Both the position numbers and the translations under genes were made by a program. This document shows positions 1 through 8,731 of a stretch of 64,000 nucleotides of DNA, piece after piece. How positions within the stretch are numbered: the stretch's first letter is position 1; each line of letters starts with the position of its first letter. The notes beneath the pieces are model-generated. The model made no database searches. It saw nothing but the letters and a program-made list of their open reading frames with translations, and had not been told where the DNA came from. The DNA comes from Nocardiopsis sp. FR4 (GTDB lineage Bacteria > Actinomycetota > Actinomycetes > Streptosporangiales > Streptosporangiaceae), in assembly GCF_009830945.1 (NCBI RefSeq), contig NZ_ML776455.1, forward strand, positions 62,001 through 126,000, given 5' to 3'.

Positions 1-2
1 TG

Positions 3-641
3 CCCGGCCGCGACACCCCGCTGCCGGAACCCGCGGCGCACACCGTCCTCGGTACCAGGCTCACCCCGCCCTACCCGGAGGGGAGCCGGATCGCCGACGT
101 GGCGATGGGCTGCTTCTGGGGTGCCGAGCGCATGTTCTGGCGCCTGGGCGCCGAGCGGGGCGTCATCACCACCGCGGTGGGCTACGCGGGCGGCTACACG
201 CCCAACCCCACCTACGAGGAGGTGTGCTCGGGCCTGACCGGCCACACCGAGACGGTGCGTGTGGTGTTCGACCCCGAGCGCATCACCTACGAGGAGATCC
301 TCAAGGTCTTCTGGGAGGGGCACGACCCCACCCAGGGGATGCGCCAGGGCAACGACGTCGGCACCCAGTACCGCTCGGCGGTCTTCTACCATGACGACGC
401 CCAGCGCGCCGCGGCCGAGGCCAGCCGCGACGCCTTCCAGCCGGTGCTGACCCGGTCCGGCTACGGGCCGATCACCACCGAGATCGCCCCGGCCGCCGAG
501 TTCTACTTCGCCGAGGACTACCACCAGCAGTACTTGCAGAAGAATCCTAACGGGTACTGCGGCATCGGCGGAACCGGTGCCAGTTGCCCGATCGGTGTCG
601 TGACCTCGGACGATGCGTCCTCGGGTCACGCGGCCGAGTAG
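3..641 (+). CDS. msrA: Peptide methionine-S-sulfoxide reductase MsrA (5' end outside window)
   Basis: Reduces methionine-S-sulfoxide in proteins and free methionine. The catalytic motif GCFWGAER is near the start of the visible frame, and the frame stays open upstream to base 3 with family-like sequence ([18 protein letters not shown]), so the true start lies before the window and a GTG at 99 is internal. The C-terminus [18 protein letters not shown] fits the family. Odd feature: from about base 534 the codons change from host-like C/G-ending to ttg, aat, cct, ggt, and the native-looking 3' end is found again at 44994-45106. I infer that the last ~36 codons are supplied by the integrated element and keep the enzyme intact. 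Confidence 0.93.
   Translation, partial: PGRDTPLPEPAAHTVLGTRLTPPYPEGSRIADVAMGCFWGAERMFWRLGAERGVITTAVGYAGGYTPNPTYEEVCSGLTGHTETVRVVFDPERITYEEILKVFWEGHDPTQGMRQGNDVGTQYRSAVFYHDDAQRAAAEASRDAFQPVLTRSGYGPITTEIAPAAEFYFAEDYHQQYLQKNPNGYCGIGGTGASCPIGVVTSDDASSGHAAE
517..533 (+). other. attL core, 17-bp direct repeat
   Basis: Identical to 44994-45010. It lies inside msrA over the codons for the YHQQY region. Sequence left of it is host msrA; right of it the codon usage changes. A second identical 17-mer (555-571 and 45038-45054) is shared because both flanks encode the same protein segment. The codon switch starts before that one, so the first repeat is the likelier crossover site. Confidence 0.75.
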
Positions 642-961
642 TACGACGGAGTACGTGCGAGTACGCCCGCGCACGTTCGAACGATGGCTGAGTGATGGCT
701 CAGCCATCATTCAATGATGGTTGGGGCACCAACGGTCGACAGCAACGCCGTGGGCATCGCTCGCGGGAGACTGCTCGCCGTATGCGAGCGTCTGTACCTT
801 CAGCATGGCTGGATTCGCCGGTACACCCGCGAGTGCCGGGATAACGGAAGAAGCTTGCGCCATACTCTCGTGTTCTACGCGCCTTGGCGGCCCACGAAGC
901 AATAGCTTGCATACACGAGAGGCTCGCTCATATGTGATGCTCGGCACCGTCTAGGGTGGCC
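642..961. other. Element left end: inverted repeats and putative integrase arm sites
   Basis: No gene is supported in these 320 bases. Bases 683-692 and 699-708 form an inverted repeat (gatggctgag/ctcagccatc), overlapping a second one (693-700/702-709). The 12-mer gaacgatggctg at 679-690 recurs as gaacgatggttg near the right end (44923-44934), and gatggttg occurs again at 716-723. Such repeats are expected of integrase arm or excisionase sites. A spaced inverted repeat (865-873/913-921) lies downstream of drmC and could help end its transcript. Confidence 0.45.
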
Positions 962-1729
962 CTACTGTTCAGGCGCGAGGACGCGTTCGTAGAGCAGGTC
1001 TTCTACCTGGTACATCTCGCGTTCGACGGACTCGGTCAAGCCTTGGTCGTCAATGAGCACACCGAACTCGACGTTGCCGTGTTCCGCGCTCCACGAGAAG
1101 TTGGCACTAGTCACCAGAAGGAACCGGTGATCGATGGCCAGGAACTTCGCATGGTTGCGGACAAGGTTTCCGTCGAAGTCCTTCGTTCGCAGGACGACGC
1201 CTGGACTCAGGTGCGCGGCCACTTCCGTTGTGGTGGGTGACCAGCGTTTCGGATGAAGGTCGGCCGCTCGGGTGTCGAGATAGACCCGTACCTCGACCTC
1301 TGAACGGCGCGCTGTTCGACGCAGGGCCTTCCAGAGCCCGGACGACCGCTGAAAGTTGAAAGTCGAGCAGGTGACGGACCGGCGCGCGTTGTTGACGAGG
1401 TGAGCGACGGAGCTGGTCAGAGGCCCGCTTTGTGCCAGGTGGCCGGGCATGGTCCACAGCGGGTCCAGGGCGGTGGCTTTCGACCGCGCTCCCTCGACCG
1501 CCCGCAACATGGTCACCAACAGGCCTGTGTCTGGCGGTCCCGATCCTGCGGCGCCTTCCAACAGCGCCCGTACCTCCGAGCGACGTCCGACGGCGACCGC
1601 CCTAAGCGCGGCTGTCAGAGTGGCGCCATCGGCGAGTCGGTTGGCCAGCTCCCGGGCTTCTGTACCGGTGAGGAACTGCCCGAGCCTCCTCGCCGCAGCG
1701 GCGTCAACCGGTCTGTCCGAAGAAGCCAA
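962..1729 (-). CDS. drmC: DISARM DrmC, phospholipase D-like protein
   Basis: Last gene of the DISARM operon. It carries one HKD signature (HAKFLAID, then TSANFS about ten residues later), as in PLD-family nucleases and phosphodiesterases. In published DISARM work drmC is a core-operon gene that can be dispensable for protection. I chose the TTG at 1729 because GGAG lies five bases upstream and only 26 bases then overlap drmB; an in-frame start at 1813 would overlap drmB by 110 bases and add low-complexity residues. The N-terminal half is Ala/Leu/Arg-rich and helical. Function on DNA is inferred from the family. Confidence 0.8.
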   Translation of the reverse strand: MASSDRPVDAAAARRLGQFLTGTEARELANRLADGATLTAALRAVAVGRRSEVRALLEGAAGSGPPDTGLLVTMLRAVEGARSKATALDPLWTMPGHLAQSGPLTSSVAHLVNNARRSVTCSTFNFQRSSGLWKALRRTARRSEVEVRVYLDTRAADLHPKRWSPTTTEVAAHLSPGVVLRTKDFDGNLVRNHAKFLAIDHRFLLVTSANFSWSAEHGNVEFGVLIDDQGLTESVEREMYQVEDLLYERVLAPEQ

Positions 1730-3731
1730 AGTCGCTCCCGGGCAGATCGATGAGGAATCGGCGGTCGAGGAAACGGTTGGCCCGCTCGCACGAGGTCTCC
1801 GAGGCCATGACACAGCAGTGGCACGCGGCTCCGTGGAGGAAGTCTTCGGGGTTCTGCGGAGTACGTGTCGCGCATATCGGGTCCGAGGAGCACCGAGCCG
1901 CCCGACGCAGAGCTCTTGACACGACTCCCTGCATCTCGGCGGGGTCGCTCAGTTGGACGAGCCCGCCGAGTGTCCCGTCACTGTCCGATGCGGTGGTGCA
2001 GATCAGCAGGCCAGCGGCAGCCGACCGTTCCTCGGTCTCCGGCCAGGCGTACAGGCGTTCGCTCAGGCTGGCCGCTGAATAGCCACAGGTCATGGCCAGC
2101 TCGCGAATCAGGACATGGGCCAGTGTGTGCACGAGCCAGTAGCGTGGCGGCCGAAGACGGTCATCTGGATCAACCTCGATGGCCGTTTCGGAGAAACGCC
2201 GGTGGAAGTTGCGTCGGTGGGCTTTTTTGTGTGCGTTCCAGATGCCGGTGCCACAAACCTGGCTCTCCCACTTCGCGACCGCTTGCTCGTCGAGTTGCAG
2301 GAAGATCCCTTCCCCGCGGTCCTCGGTGGCGACGGTCCAAGAGGGTCGGGGAGCACGGGTCAACGGGACGAGACGATGGGGCAGGTCACCGACACGGTCC
2401 ATGGCGTCGATCCGGGTGAAACCGATCAGTGCGTTGACCTTGCGCAGCCTTTCCACCGCGAGCACGCGAGTGATCTGCTCTGGCAGCTTCGATCCGCGTT
2501 CCCGCTTCGAGAGTGTGAGACCGCTCGCCGGATCCTCGACCCCCGGTCCGGGTACCTCCTTCTGGAGATACAGCCATTCGGGAACGAGTAGGTCCACGGG
2601 ATCCCAAGTGCGGGCACGCTCCTCCTGGCCCGCCTCGGGCACGGGCGGGGCATCGGCCGCTGCGACCGTCTCAGCCAGTTCGGTGTCCGAGAGGTCGGTG
2701 ACGTCGACCTTGCCGTCCAGCACGTCCCGCATCGTCTCCAGGTCATCGCGGTACTTCGCCAGCTTCACACCCAAGGCGACGCGGATCTGGTCGGCGAGGT
2801 CGCTTCTACGCTCCTCTGTGGACTCCGGCATGACGATGATCGACTCTGTGGCCGGAAACCAGAGGTTGGAGGCACCGACGAGCATCAACCTGGTGTCATT
2901 GCCGCACTGTTCGAACGCGTCCAGGTGCGGGTGGCGACCACGGCAGCTCGGCAGTTTGGACCTGCCAGCCTCGCCCTGGGCCTCGTTCATCGGTCGCCGC
3001 AGACCACAGGACTCGCAGCGGATCACGGCCGAGGCGCCTTTACCCGCCATACGATCGACCATTTTCAGCGCCGGGAACTCCGCTTTGTCGCATCGTTGGC
3101 CTTGATGGACCCACAAGTTGTAGGGAAACTCGTCGAGGTGACCGTTGACGCAGGCCAGTAGGTAGCGGGCCGGCACAGCGGTGCGACGGCTCGGCTTGCG
3201 GGTTCGGGCACCGGCGCGGCCGGTGCACCGGACATGCTCAAAGCAGGCCAGGTCGGTGCGGTAGGGATGGGTGTTCCGGTAGTCGAACTGCGGCAACGTG
3301 CCGAGCATGTCGCATCCAGTGCAGCGCAGCCACTGCGGGAAGACACGCGCTGGTACGCCCAGGTCGTTGCCCTCGGTTGACAGACTCGTCTTCTTCGGTT
3401 GCCACGGGAAAGGTCGCAGTTCGACGTCCCGCGACCCCAGCAACGAGCCCACGGCTTGGCGCAACCGCGGTGCTCGAATCTGTGGAACACCGTCACGTCG
3501 ACGCCAGATCCGCTCCCAGTCGTCGAGTCCGGAGGGCATGATCGTGAACTGCGGTAGGTCCATGATGGCACCCGGACCGTAGGTGTAGAGCAGCGAGGAC
3601 GGGCGTCCCGAGCCGACCTTGGCCCGGTTGTGCTTGCGGCCTGCGTCGGATTCCCTCTCTGCGTCGCCCAGAGGGTCGACGGTGTTGGACGCGTCGTAGA
3701 GGAAACGCACATCCATCGGTTCGGCGGTCAT
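1704..3731 (-). CDS. drmB: DISARM DrmB, DUF1998 protein
   Basis: Core DISARM protein that works with the helicase DrmA. The C-terminal region holds the cysteine cluster CHCCVMASETSCERANRFLD typical of DUF1998, with further Cys pairs (CTGC, CESC) upstream that probably bind zinc. Near the N-terminus GSGRPSSLLYTYGPGAIMD is another conserved-looking DrmB segment. The ATG at 3731 overlaps the drmA stop as ATGA and is preceded by GAGGAG, so translation is coupled to drmA; an upstream in-frame start at 3761 is less likely. Length 675 aa fits the family. Neighbours drmA and drmC make the assignment firm. Confidence 0.9.
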   Translation of the reverse strand: MTAEPMDVRFLYDASNTVDPLGDAERESDAGRKHNRAKVGSGRPSSLLYTYGPGAIMDLPQFTIMPSGLDDWERIWRRRDGVPQIRAPRLRQAVGSLLGSRDVELRPFPWQPKKTSLSTEGNDLGVPARVFPQWLRCTGCDMLGTLPQFDYRNTHPYRTDLACFEHVRCTGRAGARTRKPSRRTAVPARYLLACVNGHLDEFPYNLWVHQGQRCDKAEFPALKMVDRMAGKGASAVIRCESCGLRRPMNEAQGEAGRSKLPSCRGRHPHLDAFEQCGNDTRLMLVGASNLWFPATESIIVMPESTEERRSDLADQIRVALGVKLAKYRDDLETMRDVLDGKVDVTDLSDTELAETVAAADAPPVPEAGQEERARTWDPVDLLVPEWLYLQKEVPGPGVEDPASGLTLSKRERGSKLPEQITRVLAVERLRKVNALIGFTRIDAMDRVGDLPHRLVPLTRAPRPSWTVATEDRGEGIFLQLDEQAVAKWESQVCGTGIWNAHKKAHRRNFHRRFSETAIEVDPDDRLRPPRYWLVHTLAHVLIRELAMTCGYSAASLSERLYAWPETEERSAAAGLLICTTASDSDGTLGGLVQLSDPAEMQGVVSRALRRAARCSSDPICATRTPQNPEDFLHGAACHCCVMASETSCERANRFLDRRFLIDLPGSDFGFFGQTG

Positions 3732-6700
3732 GACTCCTCCTCGGGCGGAGCGAACTCCCATGCCGGAGTACCGGGTGGCTCGGTGAAGACCAGGTTTTCC
3801 TTGATTGGGCTCACCAGGAGGTTGATCTCCGGTTGCACCTCACGCATCGAGTTGGCCACGACGAACGGTGGGGTGTCCTTGCTGTCCGTCACTGCTCGGG
3901 CGTTCTCCGCGCTGATCATGAGCGGATCGAAGTGGGCCTTGTCCGGTACCCGCTCATAGACGAGGCCCTTGTTCTGGCTCGCCAGGTACCGGCACCGCTT
4001 CTCCCACTGGTCGAGTCGGTTGTGCAGGCGTCGGCGCGCACGGTCGGCCGGATCGTCGTTGGACGCGCGTTTCACCCGTTGCACCAGTTTGTCGATCAAC
4101 CCTTCGGCGAAGTCGCGCTCCTCCTCGATCCTGCCCGCACCCCGCTCAGGTGACAGGCCTTCACGCCGGGTCGCCTGGAGTACCCGTGCAGCGCTGACCA
4201 GTACGCCGTCCAGTCCTCGTTCCAGGGAAGTGATCGAGAACGGAGTGACCGACAGCGCCTCGACCCGGGAGTAGAACGTCTCGTGGTAGTGGCGGAACTG
4301 TTCGAAGTGTGCCAGGTCACGCGGCCTCGCCCAGTTGCCTAGTGTGACTACCAGACCGGGCCTGTTCGCGGCGCGCCCCACGCGTGAGGAGGCCTGAATG
4401 TACTCCGCGGTGTTTTTCGGCTGTCCGACCACGAGCATCAGTCCCAGGCGAGTGACATCGACACCGACCTGAAGCATCGACGTGGCCAGGACCGCGTCGT
4501 ACGGGTTCGCCTCGCGACTGGGCACGGGTTTTCGGGCCTCGCGCAGTTCTTGCATCTTCCGTTTGCCGGAAGCGGAGTCGAACTCCGGATCGAACGTCAC
4601 CGCCATCTGATCCAACGTGGCGGTGATGTCGGCACTGGCTACGCGGGAGGTCAACTCGGCGGTGTTGAGCGTGCCGAACTCCGTGCCGCTCCGACGCGGC
4701 AGCAACGACCACGGCCGCCGCTTGGAAAGCGCGGTCTGGATGTCGTCACCCATGTAGCGGGCCATACCGGCCAGTTCGCGAGTAGCGCTGAAGTAACCCA
4801 CCAGGGTCATGTACGGGTCGGCTGCCCTGCCGGATCGATCGAGCAGCAACTGCGCACCGGCCATGAGGACTTCGGCGATGCGGATCTCCGCCGTGGTGAG
4901 CCGGACCCCGGTCGTGCTGATGCCCACGTACCGTCGACCGGGGAACTGTTCGGAGACGGATTCCTCCTTGGAGAAGAACGTCATCCCAGCGTCGAGCACT
5001 TGCGGCGGGAAGATCGTTACGTCACGCCCGTAGAGAGCCCGTACCTGGTCGGTCGCGTTTCGGGCCGTCGCGGTCGAGGCGACCAGCAGTGGTTGGACCG
5101 CCCGTCCTTCTGAGTCATGCCAGGACGTCATCACGTCGATTGCTACTTCGAACAGACCCACTGTCGTGCCGAGCGCCCCTGTGATCAGGTGTAGTTCATC
5201 CTGGATGATGAGATCCGGCGGACGTAGCCGTGCCACGGGACGGAGGCCTCCAGCAGACAGGCCGTCTTTGGCCCGGTGCCTACCGCTGTCACTCAGTTCG
5301 CAGTACTGCGAATCCTGGTGGACGTAACCGTGCCAGTCACAGCGCCGGGACACGTAGCCGAACAGGGCCGCAGCCTCACCCTCTCGCGCTAGGCGGGCGA
5401 ACTTGTCCACGGTGGCGATGACGAACGCCGGAGCGAGCCGGTAGATCTCTTCGTCCACCGTCAGGACCGGCAGCCCTTCGGTCACCTCGCCGCCTTCGGC
5501 GAACGGGCAGTCGGCGAGTTCATCGCTGCAGTACACGTGTACTCGACGGGTCGCCTTGACCGCCCGGATATCCCGCGCACTGATCTTGCTCCCGCACCAG
5601 GGGCACCGTTGGATCTGCAGCACTGTCAGCCGGTGCCCCGGGCGGTTGTTGGCCTTTTCCAGCTGCGCCTCCGCGTCACCGAACCGCTTCGGGCTCACAT
5701 CAGTACCGACCCACAGTCCGATGCGGAACGGTTCCTCTCCCCACGTCTTTGGATCCGCAGCGCGTGCCAGCTCGGCAGCGCACACCAGGGCGGTCGCACG
5801 CTGGAACTGCTGTGACGTGAGCAGACGCAGCGTGTAACGCATCAGCACGGCCACACCCGCGCCACCGTCGAGAGGGCCGTCGGAGGTCTCCACGACACCC
5901 TGCCGCCGCCGGATCGCGAACGTGTAGGCGGCCAGCCCCAGGTACGCCTCTGTCTTGCCACCGCCGGTGGGGAAGAACAACAGCTGCGCCTTGGCCAGGT
6001 CACCGGAGCGGTTCTCCGACGACGGATGGGTCAGCAGCGGCAACTGCATCAGGATGAACGCCAGCTGGAAGGTGCGCCACGAATGCGCCTTCGCGCCGTT
6101 CCCGTCAAGTACTGCTGTGCGAGCCTGCTCGATGTCCTCCTGCGGGTGCTTGGCCCGATACTCAGCCACCTGGGTGTGCACGCGTTGGTCCGCCATCACC
6201 TGGTTCATGAACCGGAAGCAGCGCAATGCCTCATCGTCGTCGAGCAGGTGTTCCAGGCCTTCGGTGAGCTGATGCTGTACTTTGCGGGCCTCGTAGACGG
6301 CCGCCAAGCCCTCCTGCCGCAGGTGCTCCGGCAGTGTCTCAGCACGACGTTCCTCTCCGTCGAGCCAGGCTGTGTAGCCATCCAGAATGGGCTTCAGCCC
6401 CGCCCGCAGTTGCTCTGGGACCGCTGTGGCGAGCTGGGTCATGTCCAGCAGTGCCTCGTGAATCTCCTCCGCCGTGGTCTGCGGTGTCTGATGGGTAGGC
6501 AGCCACGTCGTCCACACTCCGCTGGCTCGCCGTGCGCCCTCCTTCACCCGCCAATCCACCGAGCACGTGCGCCCGACGGCGAATTCCAGCCGGTCTCGGT
6601 ACTGCAGGTCCAGTCGTTGCAGCTCTTCGTCGTCCTGCTCGAGGCGGGTCTCCTCCAACGGGTCGGAAACGGGAAGGAACGCTTCCGCTCCACCGGCGTC

Positions 6701-7432
6701 TACGGCCAGTCTGGTCTGGTAGAGCCACGCCTCGACCGGGATCTTGCGCGGTGTCTCCCGGTCGTTGCACAGAGCTACTTCGATGATCAGGCAACCTCGG
6801 GACTCGTCATCGTGTCGATCGACACGCAGTACGACCTTGTCCTTCAACGGGAGCTCCGTCGTGGTACCGGCCTTGAGCTCGGCAACGGAAACCTTCGTCG
6901 CAATATCGACGGGCGTGCGCTTGTAGCGGCGGCCACGTGGACCGTCAACGTCCGCGGACTCCATCTTGACCGGCTCGTACAGCCCCCACGACGCGGTCAC
7001 CGTGAACGACTCGAGGTCGTACGGGATCTGGTAGCGCAGGCCCATCGACGCGGGGATCATCAACCCCCGTTGCTGCGGTTGGTCCTCGGCCTCAGCGTCA
7101 TCGCCCGCTCCCTTGCCGCTCTCTTCCACCGCGGTGACGGGCACGCCCCGGCTCTTGCTTGCGGCTATGGCGTCACCGACATCGGTGGCTGCATCGTTCG
7201 CGTCGGCATCCTGCGGGTCGTCATCGCTGACGGCCAACTTGGACGGAGCGATCCGACCGACGAGATACGCCACGTCCGGTGGGCCCTCCAGAAGCTCCTC
7301 CGGGCCTCCGGCCGGCCCAAGCAGTTCCCGTTCGAGGATGTCGGCCAGGTTCTCTCGAGCCGTCCAAGACCGTTCATCCGGCTCGTAGGCAAGCGGGTAG
7401 GACGGCTCGTGCGTAGGGTGGGGGACGGTCAC
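3728..7432 (-). CDS. drmA: DISARM DrmA, superfamily 2 helicase
   Basis: Large helicase (1234 aa) that forms the DISARM core with DrmB. Walker A PTGGGKTEAY is near residue 487, a four-Cys zinc-ribbon-like segment (CPWCGSK, then YCSDELADC) follows, then the DEAD-type box QDELHLITG near 743, motif III ASTATARN, and motif VI YIQASSRVGR with the preceding QVGVDVTRLG. The N-terminus has an acidic, low-complexity stretch. The start is a GTG at 7432 with GAGGAG eight bases upstream. It is separated from drmMI by 2.2 kb holding the recombinase and silent cassette, so drmA-B-C may be read from the recombinase promoter. Confidence 0.93.
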   Translation of the reverse strand: MTVPHPTHEPSYPLAYEPDERSWTARENLADILERELLGPAGGPEELLEGPPDVAYLVGRIAPSKLAVSDDDPQDADANDAATDVGDAIAASKSRGVPVTAVEESGKGAGDDAEAEDQPQQRGLMIPASMGLRYQIPYDLESFTVTASWGLYEPVKMESADVDGPRGRRYKRTPVDIATKVSVAELKAGTTTELPLKDKVVLRVDRHDDESRGCLIIEVALCNDRETPRKIPVEAWLYQTRLAVDAGGAEAFLPVSDPLEETRLEQDDEELQRLDLQYRDRLEFAVGRTCSVDWRVKEGARRASGVWTTWLPTHQTPQTTAEEIHEALLDMTQLATAVPEQLRAGLKPILDGYTAWLDGEERRAETLPEHLRQEGLAAVYEARKVQHQLTEGLEHLLDDDEALRCFRFMNQVMADQRVHTQVAEYRAKHPQEDIEQARTAVLDGNGAKAHSWRTFQLAFILMQLPLLTHPSSENRSGDLAKAQLLFFPTGGGKTEAYLGLAAYTFAIRRRQGVVETSDGPLDGGAGVAVLMRYTLRLLTSQQFQRATALVCAAELARAADPKTWGEEPFRIGLWVGTDVSPKRFGDAEAQLEKANNRPGHRLTVLQIQRCPWCGSKISARDIRAVKATRRVHVYCSDELADCPFAEGGEVTEGLPVLTVDEEIYRLAPAFVIATVDKFARLAREGEAAALFGYVSRRCDWHGYVHQDSQYCELSDSGRHRAKDGLSAGGLRPVARLRPPDLIIQDELHLITGALGTTVGLFEVAIDVMTSWHDSEGRAVQPLLVASTATARNATDQVRALYGRDVTIFPPQVLDAGMTFFSKEESVSEQFPGRRYVGISTTGVRLTTAEIRIAEVLMAGAQLLLDRSGRAADPYMTLVGYFSATRELAGMARYMGDDIQTALSKRRPWSLLPRRSGTEFGTLNTAELTSRVASADITATLDQMAVTFDPEFDSASGKRKMQELREARKPVPSREANPYDAVLATSMLQVGVDVTRLGLMLVVGQPKNTAEYIQASSRVGRAANRPGLVVTLGNWARPRDLAHFEQFRHYHETFYSRVEALSVTPFSITSLERGLDGVLVSAARVLQATRREGLSPERGAGRIEEERDFAEGLIDKLVQRVKRASNDDPADRARRRLHNRLDQWEKRCRYLASQNKGLVYERVPDKAHFDPLMISAENARAVTDSKDTPPFVVANSMREVQPEINLLVSPIKENLVFTEPPGTPAWEFAPPEEES

Positions 7433-7686
7433 TCAGCATGCTCCTCACCTGGACTCGGCTTGGGCCTCTCCAGAACCGGCCGGATGGCTCCTATGACGCG
7501 CAGAGGGTTCCGTTAGGGTCCGGCGCGACGGCTCCACCTGCTGATTCGGATGTCGTCGTGCTGTTTCCACGCGATCACTTCGCACGACGGTATCGTGTGG
7601 CAGCGACAGGAGAATCCTGAGCATGAAGGTGCCCGTACCCAAACTCACGCTGGAGTTGCTCCCAGGTGAAGTCCACACGAGCACGG
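7433..7686. other. Short stretch of unresolved coding remnants between recombinase and drmA
   Basis: Both strands stay open here. Minus strand: an 81-codon frame starts at 7690, overlaps the recombinase stop as ATGA and ends 12 bases before drmA, but its composition (Arg, Ser, Pro) is not convincing. Plus strand: a frame ending at 7620 with protein-like sequence (VVVLFPRDHFARRYRVAA) is followed by an ATG at 7623 with AGGAGA upstream (MKVPVPKLTLELLPGEV). The plus-strand pieces could be the end and start of two genes cut by insertion of the recombinase module. I do not recognise either. Confidence 0.3.
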
Positions 7687-8472
7687 TCACGCTGCGAGAG
7701 CACCCGGGAGATCTCGCACGATTACCTGGAAGCGGTCATCCGCGACCGCTGCGTAACCAGCGGTGGTCGCGGGAGACGCATGCCGCATAAGCCGCTGGGT
7801 CAACAACAGATCCTGCCCGGAGGCCCGGTAGACGGCGGTTCCAAAACGGTGGCGGAGCTGGTGATAGCGTATCTTCACTCCGATGGCGGCCGCAATCCGT
7901 GAGATGGAGCGCGAGACCTTCTCCGGACGCAGCTCGGGCCAGAATCGTCCGCCGCTTTTTTCTTTGAGGGCGGCAAGTACCACGGGTGGTACGGGGATGA
8001 CGTCTGTACGCCCGCCTTTACCCACCACACGCAGGACTGTCTGTCCGTCCCCGGCATCATGAAGATCCTCTGCGGACAGCTTGGCTGTCTCATGCGCACG
8101 CAGCCCGCAGAAGGCGCCGAGTAGTACCCAGGCCTTGTGATCGGGGCGGGTGGCGGAACGAAGCAGGTCCTTGAGGTCGCGTTCCGCGATGGGGTCAGGA
8201 GTGGCGCGAGGAGCCGGAGGTTTTCGAAGGCCGTCGATGAGATTTCGGCCGAGCCATTTGCCGAAGGACGAGAGATGATTGAGGTAGGTGCGTCGAGTCC
8301 AACTCGTGAGGAAGCGCGTTGAAAAATATTCCTGTACGTGCTCTGCACGGATTCGGTTAGGCGCCAACCCGGAATGCTTCGCGATCGCTTTGATGCAGTT
8401 TACTCGAGCGCGGATGGTGTTGTAGGCGTAACCGTCTGCGCGCTGGGACGCAGCATACTTTTCGATCACCAT
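7687..8472 (-). CDS. Tyrosine recombinase, probable invertase of the DrmMI specificity cassette
   Basis: Phage-integrase-family recombinase of 261 aa with the full catalytic set: Arg in CGLRAHETAKL, Lys in VVGKGGRTD, His/Arg in HQLRHRFG, His in RHASPATT and the Tyr nucleophile in TAGYAAV. An N-terminal SAM-like core-binding domain precedes it (YNTIRARVNCIKAIAKHSG). The ATG at 8472 has AAGGA seven bases upstream. A TTG at 8550 is open in frame but is the -35 box of a clear promoter, so I reject it as start. It lies directly beside an inverted repeat shared with drmMI. Small recombinases of this kind drive inversion in phase-variable restriction systems; the role here is inference. Confidence 0.88.
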   Translation of the reverse strand: MVIEKYAASQRADGYAYNTIRARVNCIKAIAKHSGLAPNRIRAEHVQEYFSTRFLTSWTRRTYLNHLSSFGKWLGRNLIDGLRKPPAPRATPDPIAERDLKDLLRSATRPDHKAWVLLGAFCGLRAHETAKLSAEDLHDAGDGQTVLRVVGKGGRTDVIPVPPVVLAALKEKSGGRFWPELRPEKVSRSISRIAAAIGVKIRYHQLRHRFGTAVYRASGQDLLLTQRLMRHASPATTAGYAAVADDRFQVIVRDLPGALAA

Positions 8473-8521
8473 ACCGCAATCCTTGGCTGTTCGTGGGGGT
8501 ATGACTGGTGTTGTATTGCAG

Positions 8522-8550
8522 ATATTAGACAGGGTTAGAGGGAATGTCAA
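8522..8550 (-). promoter_or_regulatory. Near-consensus vegetative promoter of the recombinase
   Basis: On the minus strand TTGACA (8550-8545) and TAATAT (8527-8522) are separated by exactly 17 bases. Transcription would start near 8515, leaving a leader of about 40 bases with the ribosome site AAGGA before the ATG at 8472. A promoter this close to consensus is uncommon in actinomycete genes and predicts steady recombinase expression, with possible read-through into drmA. Confidence 0.7.
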
Positions 8551-8626
8551 TTCGTTGATGTAGCACTCTCTGCCAGGGATTTCTGGAAATTTTCCTCTGG
8601 AGTTGACTGATGTGGGGAGAGGGTGA

Positions 8627-8641
8627 AGTCGGTTGCCGACT
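8627..8641. repeat. Short inverted repeat between recombinase promoter and silent cassette
   Basis: Perfect 6-bp arms agtcgg/ccgact around ttg, in the otherwise gene-free stretch 8551-8731. It could be an operator or recombinase site. No close ribosome-binding site or promoter is evident for the cassette that follows, which agrees with the cassette being silent. Confidence 0.3.
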
Positions 8642-8731
8642 CCTCGGTACGCCCGTGGTGTAGTACTGCTGTTCGATATTTCTCTTGTCGAAGCACAGGG
8701 AGGATAGCGGCATCGGTAGGGCGATCGTTAG

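Noticed and set aside
555..571. Second 17-bp match between the two msrA ends as the att core
   Set aside because: The change from host-like to element-like codons already occurs upstream of it, so the crossover must lie at or before 517-533; the match reflects protein conservation.
6026..7516. 496-codon plus-strand frame antisense to drmA
   Set aside because: No domain, no ribosome site, and drmA motifs are unambiguous on the other strand.
8473..8550. Extended N-terminus of the recombinase from a TTG at 8550
   Set aside because: The TTG is the -35 box of a near-consensus promoter, and an ATG at 8472 has a good ribosome site.
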